A stretch of 13,179 nucleotides of DNA from Candidatus Kaiserbacteria bacterium RIFCSPLOWO2_01_FULL_54_20 (GCA_001783355.1 MFMA01000037.1:1-13179), one strand, 5' to 3'; positions 5,764-12,979 are shown, counted from the stretch's first letter. The notes: generated by a model from the sequence alone, not told the origin. Translations and numbers: made by a program.

Positions 5764-7584
5764 TTACCTCACCTTCCAGCCTTCCTTTTCTACTGCTGTA
5801 TTCACGCTCGACATCCGCGAGTTCGCGTCTTCGTCCGTCAGCGTCCGGTCGAACGACTGGAATACAAGACGAAATGCGAGCGAGAGTTTTTCGTCTTTCT
5901 TGAATTCGTCGAATTTCTCACTTCGCACCAAAAGCTCCCCCGCCGCTTTGCGGATGGTCGCAAGAACATCTTCAGGTGTTGTTCCCGCCGATACCCAGAG
6001 TGCGATATCACGTGCAATGGATGGATACTTTGAGAATGGTTGGTACCGTTCGGTCGTCGACACCGGCAGGTCTTCATACGCATCAGAACTTTCTTCTCCA
6101 AGTGCCTTCTCCGCCACGCCGCTTTCGTCCGCCGTGCATACCAAAGTGACCTCCTTTCCTTCTTTCCAAACAGTCCCGATCTCGAACAGTTTGACTTCTT
6201 TGAGCCCGAGCAGATCTTTGTTGCGTACGTTCCTTTCGAGGGCGTCCTTTAGCCCATCGACAAGCTTCGAGCGCAGATAGGGCCGTTCGCCGCCGACCTT
6301 GTTGGCAACAGCACGCTCGCCCTTGTCGACGAACACCGACGTACATACTTCGGAGTATCCATTGTGCATGAGTTCTTCACGTGTTTTTTCCGCCGTGTAG
6401 AAATTCGCGTTCACCATAGGTTTATCCTCGAATGGCGACAGTTCTGCGGTAGGTATCTTGTCATAGCCGACGATGCGGGCGACTTCTTCTATCAAGTCCT
6501 CGGGAATCACGAGGTCGAGCCGTTCGAAAGGAATGTCTACGGCCCAGTGAGATGACATCTCACTGGTTTTTGTAAACGGGAGGCCAAGCCGCGTGAACAC
6601 ATCGGCAATATCAGCATCCGAAAACTTTGTGCCGAGTACTTTGTTCACTTTTTGTGTCGAGACGGTGACCTGCCGCCTTTCTTGCGGGCTCGGATATTCG
6701 TCAACAAATCCTGCAACCTCCCCGCCGGCGAGCTTGATGATGAGGTCGGTCGCCGCCTTCAGACCATACGCCGTAAGTTCGGGCGAAATGACTTGCTGGA
6801 ACCGGTCTGACGCGTCAGTCCGCAGTTTCAGAGCCTGTGATGTTTTGCGTATGGTCACCCCATCCCAATTCGCCGCTTCGAGAATGATGCCGGTGGTATT
6901 CTCATCAATACCTGTCGGCTTGCCGCCTTTGATGCCGGCGATACTCACCGCTTCGCCCAGCTCGCCCGTAGGGCTATGCCCGAGGGTATTTCCGTCAGTG
7001 ATAACGAGCATGGAAGGCGCGAGCGAGTACTCCTTATCGTCGAGCCCGAGCATCTTTTCTTCTTTTTCGGCCATACGCACATGGAGCGCACGCACTCCTT
7101 CCTTTTCAACAAGCTTGGCTGCGTCAAAAGCGTGAAGCGGTTGCCCTATGTTGAACATCACGTAATTGGTGGCGTCCACGATGTTGTTGATACTTTTCTG
7201 GCCGATACTTTCGAGCGCCGTGCGCAGCCAATCGGGAGACGGGCCAACACGGACACCGTTGATGTATGCGGCTGAAAACCGCGGGCAAAGCTGCGGATTT
7301 TCTATCGTGACTTTCAGGGCATTAGTTTTTGGTTCGAGGGAGACATCAGTAATGCCGTACGGATGCGGCACAAGCGGAAGGTTCAAAATCGCCGACAACT
7401 CTTTTGCTATCCCACGGTATGAGAGGCAATCATGCCCGCGATTGGGCGTCACCTTAACGTCGAGTACATCGTTCTCTACGCTCTCTATCTCGAACGCATG
7501 GAACGTGAGTGCATCCGCAAGCGTCTGCGAAGACGGCAGGGACTTTTCAAAAAATGTCTGGAGCCAATTTCTTGAGACTTTCAT
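5764..7584 (-). CDS. pheT: Phenylalanine-tRNA ligase beta subunit, compact form
   Basis: Beta subunit of the heterotetrameric enzyme that charges tRNA-Phe. It has 606 residues; typical bacterial PheT has close to 800. Residues 1-40 are the usual MKVSRNWLQ start. The chain then runs from FEIESVEND straight into the conserved VTPNRGHDCLSYRGIAKE (45-62), where the EMAP-II-like tRNA-binding domain is normally inserted, so that domain is missing. The B3/B4 editing region follows (about 100-290, with NNIVDATNYVM at 133-143 and GQPLHAFD at 147-154). Then come B5 (about 303-378, IPEDLIEEVARIVGYDKIP at 360-378), the catalytic-like core (about 390-500) and the C-terminal FDX-ACB anticodon-binding domain (about 516-606, KYPSIARDIA at 519-528). 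The start is 3 bases after the pheS stop, which indicates coupled expression. No frameshift is visible. Confidence 0.95.
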   Translation of the reverse strand: MKVSRNWLQTFFEKSLPSSQTLADALTFHAFEIESVENDVLDVKVTPNRGHDCLSYRGIAKELSAILNLPLVPHPYGITDVSLEPKTNALKVTIENPQLCPRFSAAYINGVRVGPSPDWLRTALESIGQKSINNIVDATNYVMFNIGQPLHAFDAAKLVEKEGVRALHVRMAEKEEKMLGLDDKEYSLAPSMLVITDGNTLGHSPTGELGEAVSIAGIKGGKPTGIDENTTGIILEAANWDGVTIRKTSQALKLRTDASDRFQQVISPELTAYGLKAATDLIIKLAGGEVAGFVDEYPSPQERRQVTVSTQKVNKVLGTKFSDADIADVFTRLGLPFTKTSEMSSHWAVDIPFERLDLVIPEDLIEEVARIVGYDKIPTAELSPFEDKPMVNANFYTAEKTREELMHNGYSEVCTSVFVDKGERAVANKVGGERPYLRSKLVDGLKDALERNVRNKDLLGLKEVKLFEIGTVWKEGKEVTLVCTADESGVAEKALGEESSDAYEDLPVSTTERYQPFSKYPSIARDIALWVSAGTTPEDVLATIRKAAGELLVRSEKFDEFKKDEKLSLAFRLVFQSFDRTLTDEDANSRMSSVNTAVEKEGWKVR

Positions 7585-7587
7585 AGA

Positions 7588-8325
7588 TTAGAATTGGTTC
7601 ACAAATCGCAGGTCGGCCGAGTGCATGAGGCGGATGTCGTCTATCCCCCACCGCAGCATCGCAAGGCGGTCGAGACCGATACCGAAAGCGAATCCCTGAT
7701 ATGTATCGGGGTCTACGCCTGCATTCTTCAATACTTGCGGGTGTACCATCCCGGCGCCCATCATTTCTATCCAGCGGTCTCGTAATTTCTCCGGCGCATT
7801 CGCGCCGGTGATACGCATATCCACCTCCACCGATGGCTCGGTGAACGGAAAGAAGCTCGGCCGGAATCGTATCTCGACGTCCGCACCGCGGAACAACTCT
7901 TGGAAAAACCGTGCGAGCGTTCCCTTGAGATTCGCAAGCGAAACGTCTTCGCCCACCGCGAGCCCCTCCATTTGAAAGAACTCCGCCTCGTGCGTCATGT
8001 CAGTCGCCTCATTGCGGAACACCTTGCCCGGAACGATGATGCGGTATGGCGGCTTAATCCCCTTCTTTATCTGCGACTCCATATAGCGTATCTGGACGTT
8101 GGACGTGTGCGTACGCAGGACGAACCCCGGCTCATCCTTGATGAAGAACGTGTCCTGCATATCTCGCGCAGGGTGATCTTTGGGAACGTTCAGAGCGTCG
8201 AAATTATGCCATTCGTCCTCGAGAAGTGGGCCTTCAGCATACGAAAATCCCATTCGATAAAAGATCGCGTTCGCTTCGCGAATGAGAGATGAGATGGGAT
8301 GCAAATGCCCGCGCGCGTCGCTCAT
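7588..8325 (-). CDS. pheS: Phenylalanine-tRNA ligase alpha subunit, catalytic core only
   Basis: Catalytic subunit of PheRS (class II), which forms phenylalanyl-adenylate and transfers Phe to tRNA. It has 245 residues against about 330-350 in most bacteria. It begins at RGHLHPISSLIREA (5-18), the start of the catalytic domain, so the N-terminal coiled-coil arm that contacts the tRNA is absent. Kept landmarks are NFDALNVPKDHPARDMQDTF (41-60), LRTHTSNVQIR (70-80; the usual Pro after HTS is Asn), motif 2 at KVFRNEATDMTHEAEFFQME (101-120) and motif 3 at FAFGIGLDRLAML (212-224). The upstream gene ends only 12 bases before the ATG, so no hidden upstream exon or frameshifted arm fits there. It is translated just ahead of pheT. 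A possible leaderless -10 sits between the two reading frames. Confidence 0.95.
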   Translation of the reverse strand: MSDARGHLHPISSLIREANAIFYRMGFSYAEGPLLEDEWHNFDALNVPKDHPARDMQDTFFIKDEPGFVLRTHTSNVQIRYMESQIKKGIKPPYRIIVPGKVFRNEATDMTHEAEFFQMEGLAVGEDVSLANLKGTLARFFQELFRGADVEIRFRPSFFPFTEPSVEVDMRITGANAPEKLRDRWIEMMGAGMVHPQVLKNAGVDPDTYQGFAFGIGLDRLAMLRWGIDDIRLMHSADLRFVNQF

Positions 8326-8331
8326 GAAGGG

Positions 8332-8337
8332 ATTGTA
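8332..8337 (-). promoter_or_regulatory. Possible leaderless -10 box for pheS
   Basis: TACAAT (5 of 6) on the minus strand begins directly after the TGA of the PEGA gene and ends 6 bases before the pheS ATG. The geometry matches the protease gene. No -35 was found, so confidence is low. Confidence 0.28.
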
Positions 8338-9165
8338 TCAAAATCTCCCGATTTCGTAGAGTGTATTGCCGTTTTTCACTATGAGCGTCCCGTCGACGAC
8401 CCGCATGTCAACATCGTGATATGGATAGAGAGGCGCGGTAACTGGGGTAGGACGAACGTCGATCTCTGAAAAGAATACTCCTCCCTCCTTTGTTGCGTAG
8501 ACTACCCCGCTCCCGAAAAACCCTACCGAGATCGCTGTTTGCTTTCCGTGCTCGATGGAAAATTCTTGCACGCAACGCGAAGGGCTCTCGCAGAAATTGT
8601 CGGACGGTTTCTTCCCCGACTGCGTCCAGACTGCAAATATATCGCCTTTTCGAACTACGATATCCACGTCGGATTTTGAACCGATATCCGCCGTCGTTGT
8701 CGCGGCAGTCCTAAAGGCTTCGCGATACGCATCGTAGAGCCGCGTAGCGACTGCACGACTTGTGGGCGACGAAGTGGTGCCACGCACAAGACGCATTACT
8801 TCTATGTCTTCCGGCACGAGCGTTGCACGAGCCTCGGTGACGATCTTGGGCTCGACCACGACGGTCTTGTACCAGGGCGTTGAGCTCGCACGTACGACAT
8901 GCAGAACGTAGGCCGAGGGCGCCAGGTCGTCTATGTAGAAATTCTTGTTGAGAATGCTGCTTCTGCCGACCACTTTCCCGTTCAAGTACGCGGTGGCATC
9001 GGAATACGGGACAGAGAGAAAAATACCGCCTGTTTCCACGAGCCCGAATCCGGGTTTGTAACGATATCCGCCCGCATAGAGGAGTGCTATGGGTACGGAG
9101 AAAAAAAATAGGGCGACAAAGACCCAGACATACACGCGCCGCTTCTTTGGCGAAAGTGGCTTCAT
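8338..9165 (-). CDS. Membrane-anchored PEGA-domain protein
   Basis: Predicted 275-residue surface protein of unknown role. Basic residues 7-10 and a single membrane segment at about 11-31 anchor it with the C-terminus outside. Residues 47-117 read as a PEGA domain: GGIFLSVPYSDATAYLNGKVVG, then a LAPSAYVLHVVR strand and a WYKTVVVEP strand. The rest (about 165-275) is beta-rich with short repeats of the form 'G.VVYATKEGG' and 'DGTLIVKNGNTLY', like blades of a propeller, but no family is recognised. Cys192 and Cys198 are close enough for a disulfide. The ATG at 9165 is preferred. A GTG 12 bases further upstream (9177) lies inside an inverted-repeat arm. The gene is between a GT2 glycosyltransferase and pheS, and its start is 7 bases from the repeat element 9173-9290. 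Confidence 0.75.
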   Translation of the reverse strand: MKPLSPKKRRVYVWVFVALFFFSVPIALLYAGGYRYKPGFGLVETGGIFLSVPYSDATAYLNGKVVGRSSILNKNFYIDDLAPSAYVLHVVRASSTPWYKTVVVEPKIVTEARATLVPEDIEVMRLVRGTTSSPTSRAVATRLYDAYREAFRTAATTTADIGSKSDVDIVVRKGDIFAVWTQSGKKPSDNFCESPSRCVQEFSIEHGKQTAISVGFFGSGVVYATKEGGVFFSEIDVRPTPVTAPLYPYHDVDMRVVDGTLIVKNGNTLYEIGRF

Positions 9166-9172
9166 ACCCGAA

Positions 9173-9290
9173 CACACGAAATGGCATTGTTTCTACGTCG
9201 CCATATCTTTCGCGCGAGAGATATCTCAATACTGGTGTTTGGTGCCGAGTATGTGGTACGGCCACAACAAACGTTATGCCATTTCGTGTG
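9173..9290. repeat. Inverted-repeat-bounded element (118 bp), type A arms, copy 1
   Basis: The left arm CACACGAAATGGCAT (9173-9187) and right arm ATGCCATTTCGTGTG (9276-9290) are perfect inverted 15-mers. Outside them ACCCG-like bases continue the pairing with 1-2 base offsets. The 88-base interior contains further hairpins: 9203-9224 (ATATCT to AGATAT, extendable inward), 9229-9235 with 9245-9252 (one bulge), and 9253-9256 with 9262-9265. The right arm starts 5 bases after the glycosyltransferase stop and the left arm ends 7 bases before the PEGA ATG. The same arm with one paired change recurs at 12975-13096, so this is a dispersed family. Confidence 0.85.
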
Positions 9291-9295
9291 GCGGG

Positions 9296-10861
9296 TCATA
9301 CAGCGGCTTTCGAGAGCGGTGTCGATGTCTTCCTGGATTTCGGAGTGACCCAAAATCCAAGATAACGCCCGAACATGAGACGGATCTGTGCGTCGAGCCC
9401 GGGTATCGAACTAAAGATGACCATAGTGATAGGAACGAGGAGCCATTGCGCGACAAGCATGACGCTCCGGAATTTAGTGTACTCGGAAGGTCTCTTTGGA
9501 ACCAGATACATCGAGAACGATGCCGAAAAGATGAGGCCGAACATCGCAAGCGTGAGGAACGTGCGCGCTACAGACGGCAGATTGTACGAGAGTACGGTCG
9601 TGTTGAATGCGTCCCCTCCGATAAAGAGCGGGAGCCATCCTACGGCAAAAAGGATGAGCGGATGGGTCGCCAGCGACCAAAACCCCTCTATCTGAAATAA
9701 GGCGGCGCGCAACTTCTTTCTGAAAGGTATACGAGGATTTTTGAGGAACGCGAAAAGAATGTACGCGATATTCTCCGCTCCGTAGGTCCAGCGCCGGTGT
9801 TGGAGGTAAATGTTGCGCAGGGTGCCGAAAAACGTCGGCGCCACGTTCGCGTCCATAGAAACGGGATACGCAATCGGGACGACCTCGTAGGCACCGTCGT
9901 ATCGAACGAACAAATTCCAAAAAATACGCGAATCCTCAGACACGATATTCTTTTGCCAATATCCGGCATCGTAGAGGGCACGGAACGACACCGCATGCGA
10001 AGAGAATGTAGCAAGTTTCTCCGGTCGCTCCTGCTGTATCATCTGCCAAAAAGAGCTTGAGTATGCGACGACCCGTGCAAGGATGGGCGCTTCCCAGATG
10101 TTGTTGTTGTAGAGCGGCACGGGTTGGAACGAGCTACGGAGCGGATTCTCCGCCGTCAGAAAATTCCACGTTAGGCACGCGAAGTATTGCGGATATACGA
10201 CCGTATCAACGTCGAATGCGGATACGATGACGCTCTCATACGGAATGCCGCGTGGGTCGAGAATACGGACCCGGGCCTCTTCCGCCGCATACGAGGAATT
10301 CGAGCCTTTGCCGGGCATTTCTCCGGGAAGCCCTTGGGGATGGCACGTCGTGATACACACAAGAAAATTTTCTCCAAACTCGCGTTCTATGCGCCTCGCA
10401 ACTCCGAGCGCGGAGGCGCCTGCCCTCTCTTCGGCCGCGAGGACCAAGGCGATCGACCTCGTATCCCAACGCGACTCAAGGAGCCCGCGCACGCTTCCCG
10501 CCACGACCTCGTAGGTTTCTTCGTAGAAAGGAAAAACGACAAGGTGAACGATCTGGTCGTGTTTGAGCGTCTTTAATCGTTCGTTCCAATCGACGGTGAG
10601 ATTGTGCTGTACACGCTTGAAATTGTGGCGAAGATGGATCGAGAGGTAGGAGGTCTTGAACAGCCAGTAGACCGAGAATACGATGGTTAGGTACGCGGCG
10701 ATGACCGGCTTCATGAACGAAAGAACCACGAACGCGCCGAGTGTCGTGAGGGAAAGTGCGCCCGGAAGTATCTCGAACAGCCGGTACACAACTCGGTCGC
10801 GGCCGGAAAGTTCGCTTGCTCTTCCTACGTGCAAATACCAGTGGCTGTCGGGTTTGTTCAT
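9296..10861 (-). CDS. Membrane GT2 glycosyltransferase (processive type)
   Basis: Predicted integral-membrane family 2 glycosyltransferase, 521 residues. It should use a nucleotide sugar to extend a surface or extracellular polysaccharide. There are two N-terminal membrane segments (about 31-50 and 52-70) and a cytoplasmic GT-A domain (about 100-380). A PGKGSNSSYAAEEA stretch spans 183-196. The metal-binding DVD is at 217-219 (SAFDVDTVV), a SED motif with the likely catalytic Asp at 308-310, and QHRRW at 354-358 matches the QxxRW signature of cellulose-synthase-like enzymes. Three more membrane segments follow (about 395-414, 432-455, 466-487). The ATG at 10861 is chosen; the frame extends to 11044, but that part runs into the tRNA gene and is Arg-rich without protein character. 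The acceptor and sugar cannot be told from sequence. It lies upstream of the PEGA gene. Confidence 0.88.
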   Translation of the reverse strand: MNKPDSHWYLHVGRASELSGRDRVVYRLFEILPGALSLTTLGAFVVLSFMKPVIAAYLTIVFSVYWLFKTSYLSIHLRHNFKRVQHNLTVDWNERLKTLKHDQIVHLVVFPFYEETYEVVAGSVRGLLESRWDTRSIALVLAAEERAGASALGVARRIEREFGENFLVCITTCHPQGLPGEMPGKGSNSSYAAEEARVRILDPRGIPYESVIVSAFDVDTVVYPQYFACLTWNFLTAENPLRSSFQPVPLYNNNIWEAPILARVVAYSSSFWQMIQQERPEKLATFSSHAVSFRALYDAGYWQKNIVSEDSRIFWNLFVRYDGAYEVVPIAYPVSMDANVAPTFFGTLRNIYLQHRRWTYGAENIAYILFAFLKNPRIPFRKKLRAALFQIEGFWSLATHPLILFAVGWLPLFIGGDAFNTTVLSYNLPSVARTFLTLAMFGLIFSASFSMYLVPKRPSEYTKFRSVMLVAQWLLVPITMVIFSSIPGLDAQIRLMFGRYLGFWVTPKSRKTSTPLSKAAV

Positions 10862-11014
10862 ACGTTTAGATCGACGGGAGCCGCCACGCCAGACTCTTTG
10901 GAAACCCAAGGTTTTCCAACGTGCTACATAAATGTAGCACTGCCTTCCTCCACGGGAAACTTCCGTTTCCCGACCCCTTCCCCTCTCTGGGAGCCGTCTC
11001 CTCGCGCTGCTCGG
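10862..11014 (-). promoter_or_regulatory. Structured tRNA-Thr/glycosyltransferase spacer with three hairpins
   Basis: Three strong hairpins stand in a row within 75 bases. First, CGGGAAAC (10953-10960) pairs with GTTTCCCG (10965-10972). Second, GTGCTACAT (10921-10929) pairs with ATGTAGCAC (10932-10940), nearly a 20-bp palindrome. Third, TTGGAAACC (10898-10906) pairs with GGTTTTCCAA (10910-10919), with one bulge. None is followed by a T run, so they are not clear terminators. They could be a leader RNA of the glycosyltransferase gene, processing signals 3' of the tRNA, or an operator (the palindrome). Confidence 0.5.
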
Positions 11015-11087
11015 AGCCGCTTCCCGGGCTCGAACCGGGGACATCCACTTTACAAAAGTGGCGCTCTACCAACTGAGCTAAAGCGGC
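11015..11087 (-). tRNA. trnT: tRNA-Thr (anticodon TGT)
   Basis: A 73-base cloverleaf on the minus strand. The acceptor stem GCCGCTT (11081-11087) pairs perfectly with AAGCGGC (11016-11022), with T as discriminator at 11015. The D arm reads TAGCTCAGTTGGTAGAGC. The anticodon stem-loop is CCACT-TTTGTAA-AGTGG, giving anticodon TGT, which reads ACA threonine codons. The T arm is CCGGGTTCGA-like (CCCCGGTTCGAGCCCGGG on the gene strand). The bases after the discriminator are CCG, so the CCA end is not encoded and must be added enzymatically. Confidence 0.96.
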
Positions 11088-11095
11088 GTTTCGCT

Positions 11096-11124
11096 ATTGT
11101 GCAATGTTTATCTCTTTCATTCAA
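11096..11124 (-). promoter_or_regulatory. Possible promoter of tRNA-Thr
   Basis: On the minus strand, -35 TTGAAT (11119-11124, 4 of 6), a 17-base spacer and -10 CACAAT (11096-11101, 4 of 6) lie 8 bases before the mature tRNA 5' end. The -35 overlaps the stop codon of the upstream 137-residue gene. The tRNA may also be cut from an rpsB-tsf read-through transcript. Confidence 0.38.
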
Positions 11125-11530
11125 GAGAGCGCTGCTCGTCCTCTCCACTCACTCCCTTCTTGTGCTCGATGACTTTTTTCAAGAACTCCGACCTTGGAGC
11201 GCGCCGCTGGAATGAGTGCTTGTGAGAAACAAAATCCGCGAAACGATGTGCCTGGAAGGAAAGGAAGCGCAAGAGCCCTGCCGCCATGAGCGCCACCTCG
11301 TGAATGATGTTACGGGAGATATGGAGGAGCTCCGGCGGGAGCTTTTCGAGGTCTATGCGAAGCGCCGCAAGCAATTCTTTGAGATAGAACGACAACTTGT
11401 CCATCTTCTCGCGCAATACAGGGACCAGAACACGGCTACGTCGGCGTTCCCATTCTTTGAGCGCAAAGAGACCAGCTATGCTGACTAGGGAAAAAAAGAA
11501 TAAGGTAGACGCAACCCACATAGAGTTCAT
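11117..11530 (-). CDS. Small single-pass membrane protein following tsf
   Basis: Hypothetical protein of 137 residues; the family is not recognised. Residues 5-25 form one hydrophobic membrane segment, followed by Lys/Glu/Arg-rich KEWERRRSR (25-33). Residues 35-125 are mostly predicted helix with many Leu (for example KLSFYLKELLAALRIDLEKL at 45-64), suggesting an amphipathic or coiled-coil cytoplasmic part, and the tail is charged. Its ATG overlaps the tsf stop in an ATGA arrangement (4 bases), so translation is probably coupled to EF-Ts. The overlap and coherent hydrophobic pattern support a real gene. Function is unknown; placement in a ribosomal operon may be only transcriptional convenience. 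Confidence 0.72.
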   Translation of the reverse strand: MNSMWVASTLFFFSLVSIAGLFALKEWERRRSRVLVPVLREKMDKLSFYLKELLAALRIDLEKLPPELLHISRNIIHEVALMAAGLLRFLSFQAHRFADFVSHKHSFQRRAPRSEFLKKVIEHKKGVSGEDEQRSLE

Positions 11531-12111
11531 TTGACGGAAAGCCGCTCGAATCGGACGACCTCGATTTTCTCCCCGAATTTTTGTACCGCGGAGTCCATAA
11601 GGGTCCTGATAGTGATCGATGGATCTTTCACATACGGCTGCTCAAGAAGCACTCGCTCGGAAAGATACGAATCGATCTTTCCTTGAAGCGCCTTCGCGCG
11701 AGCGACTTCGGGAATGTTCTGTGCTTCCTTCTCGAACACCTCCTGGGCCGCCTTCAGGTCTGCCTCGGTAATGTCCTCGCGCGACCGGAAGGCCGGGTTC
11801 ATCGCGGCGACATGCATGGCGATCTCATAGGCCAACTTTTGGAACTCCTCGTTCTTAGAAACAAAATCCGTCTCGCATGCGAGTATGACCGCTCCGACAA
11901 CAGTGTTCCCGGCGTGCGTGTAGGCCGCCGCGGCGCCGGCGCCAAGCGTACGGTCGGACTTTTTTAAAGCTATAGAAGAACTGACTTTCCGCAAAATGAC
12001 CTTGGCCTTTTCCATGTCGCCTCCCGCTTCCTCAAGCGCCTTCTTGCATTGCATGATAGAAACACCTGTCTCTTCCCGCAATGCCTTAATGACCTCGGTT
12101 GTGATTTCCAT
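11527..12111 (-). CDS. tsf: Elongation factor Ts, short form
   Basis: Guanine-nucleotide exchange factor that regenerates EF-Tu-GTP during translation. It has 194 residues, shorter than the 280-300 of many bacteria but like other compact EF-Ts. Residues 1-40 are the UBA-like N-terminal domain (VIKALREETGVSIMQCKKAL at 8-27, then GDMEKAKVIL). The EF-Tu contact motif TDFVSKNEEF is at 81-90. The C-terminal part (about 140-194) includes QPYVKDPSITI (158-168), but only one core subdomain plus a short helical insert is kept. The start is 24 bases after rpsB, the classic rpsB-tsf order. No Shine-Dalgarno is seen at a useful distance before the ATG. Confidence 0.95.
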   Translation of the reverse strand: MEITTEVIKALREETGVSIMQCKKALEEAGGDMEKAKVILRKVSSSIALKKSDRTLGAGAAAAYTHAGNTVVGAVILACETDFVSKNEEFQKLAYEIAMHVAAMNPAFRSREDITEADLKAAQEVFEKEAQNIPEVARAKALQGKIDSYLSERVLLEQPYVKDPSITIRTLMDSAVQKFGEKIEVVRFERLSVK

Positions 12112-12135
12112 ATTCGAACCAGACCCAAATCTTCT

Positions 12136-12825
12136 TTACTTAGTAGGAACTGCAACTTTCCTGCCCTCGAGATACGCCTCTTTTATAGCCTCGGAGATGA
12201 GTCCGACGCTCCGCACGGAAGTGTCGTTCGCGGGAATCGGATAGCGCACGAGGGAAAAATCGCAATCCGAACTCGAGAGCCCGACCACCGGTATCCCGAG
12301 TTGATTGGCTTCGCGAATAGCTGTGTGTTCATGGCGCGTATCAATGATGAAGAGCGCCGATGGGAGTTCTATCATGCTTACCAGTCCACCGAATCGCGCA
12401 AGCAGCTCGTCGATCTCGCGATCGATGAGAAGGCGCTCGCGTTTTGTGTATTTCTCCAATTCACCACTCTCACGCTCTCCCATAAGCTTCTGCAGGCGGT
12501 CAATGCGTTTTCGGATGTTCTTGAAATTGGTGAGCGTGCCGCCTATCCAGCGTCCGGCGACGTAGGGTGCGCCGACCTCAAGGGCGGTCGATTTTACGAT
12601 CTCTGCAACCTCGTTCTTGCCTCCAACGAAAAGCATGTGTTTTCCCGCGAGAGAGCGCACGAAAGAGCACGCCGCCTCAAGGCGTCGCTCGGTTTCTTCA
12701 AGGTTGAATATGTCGGTCCGATCTTTCGTACCAAAAAGAAAGGGCGCTGCGCTTGGGTGGCGACGTGCTCTTGGAAGCGCAAAGTGCGCCCCTGCATCGA
12801 ACAATGTCTTTATATCGCTTATCAT
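12136..12825 (-). CDS. rpsB: 30S ribosomal protein S2
   Basis: Structural protein of the small ribosomal subunit that helps load S1 and late-assembling proteins. It has 229 residues, near the usual length. Family landmarks are LFDAGAHF (8-15), APFLFGTKDRTDIFNLEET (27-45), VGAPYVAGRWIGGTLTNF (84-101), ALFIIDTRHEHTAIREANQLGIPVVGL (157-183) and YPIPANDTSVRSV (195-207). The region after HF is diverged from the common HFGHQ.. form (here HFALPRARRH), and DTN.DP is replaced by SSDCDF. The ATG at 12825 is chosen although the frame runs to 13038, because family similarity starts here and the extension crosses an inverted-repeat element. It starts the rpsB-tsf cluster and has an extended -10 promoter just upstream. 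Confidence 0.95.
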   Translation of the reverse strand: MISDIKTLFDAGAHFALPRARRHPSAAPFLFGTKDRTDIFNLEETERRLEAACSFVRSLAGKHMLFVGGKNEVAEIVKSTALEVGAPYVAGRWIGGTLTNFKNIRKRIDRLQKLMGERESGELEKYTKRERLLIDREIDELLARFGGLVSMIELPSALFIIDTRHEHTAIREANQLGIPVVGLSSSDCDFSLVRYPIPANDTSVRSVGLISEAIKEAYLEGRKVAVPTK

Positions 12826-12835
12826 AAGCCTCAAG

Positions 12836-12864
12836 ATACTAGCAGAATGAAGCGCCGCGAGCAA
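12836..12864 (-). promoter_or_regulatory. rpsB: Extended -10 promoter of rpsB-tsf
   Basis: On the minus strand TGCTAGTAT (12836-12844) is an extended -10 (TGn plus TAGTAT). Seventeen bases further upstream is a weak -35, TTGCTC (12859-12864). The -10 ends 10 bases before the ATG, leaving a very short leader. The -35 lies inside the loop and arm of the hairpin at 12852-12876, which could affect promoter opening. Confidence 0.42.
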
Positions 12865-12876
12865 GGCTCGCGGCGC
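12852..12876. repeat. GC-rich 11-bp hairpin upstream of rpsB
   Basis: GCGCCGCGAGC (12852-12862) and GCTCGCGGCGC (12866-12876) are perfect inverted copies with a 3-base loop. On the minus strand the stem is followed by TTCATTCT, only loosely T-rich. It could be a weak terminator separating the upstream partial gene from rpsB, or a regulatory structure overlapping the rpsB promoter. Confidence 0.6.
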
Positions 12877-12941
12877 GGAACCCCGCACCAAAATCAACGG
12901 AAAAGAGACTTCGTACGATAAGAAACATGTTGAGATTTTTG

Positions 12942-12979
12942 GTGTGTGGGTCAGCCACCAATGGCAACGCCCCACACAC
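12942..12979. repeat. 9-bp stem overlapping the type A element edge
   Basis: GTGTGTGGG (12942-12950) pairs with CCCACACAC (12971-12979) across a 20-base loop. The right half shares CACAC with the left arm of the type A element (12975-12989), so the two stems are mutually exclusive. That is a possible switch-like arrangement upstream of rpsB. Confidence 0.5.

Noticed and set aside
8338..8340. Recoding of TGA (as in SR1/Gracilibacteria code 25)
   Set aside because: TGA is a sensible natural stop for several genes (PEGA gene, tsf, 137-residue gene), directly followed by or overlapping the next start, and no TGA interrupts a conserved domain.
9173..9290. Integron attC site or a simple intrinsic terminator
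   Set aside because: The arms lack the attC core and inverse-core consensus, no integrase or cassette array is present, and the right length of stem followed by a T run needed for an intrinsic terminator is missing.
10862..11044. N-terminal extension of the glycosyltransferase frame
   Set aside because: It would overlap the tRNA-Thr gene and translates to an Arg-rich stretch; family similarity and hydrophobic segments start after the ATG at 10861.
12049..12921. Long plus-strand open frame (290 codons) opposite rpsB and tsf
   Set aside because: It lies antisense across two well-recognised genes and has no domain character; the frame is open because of the codon composition of the real genes.
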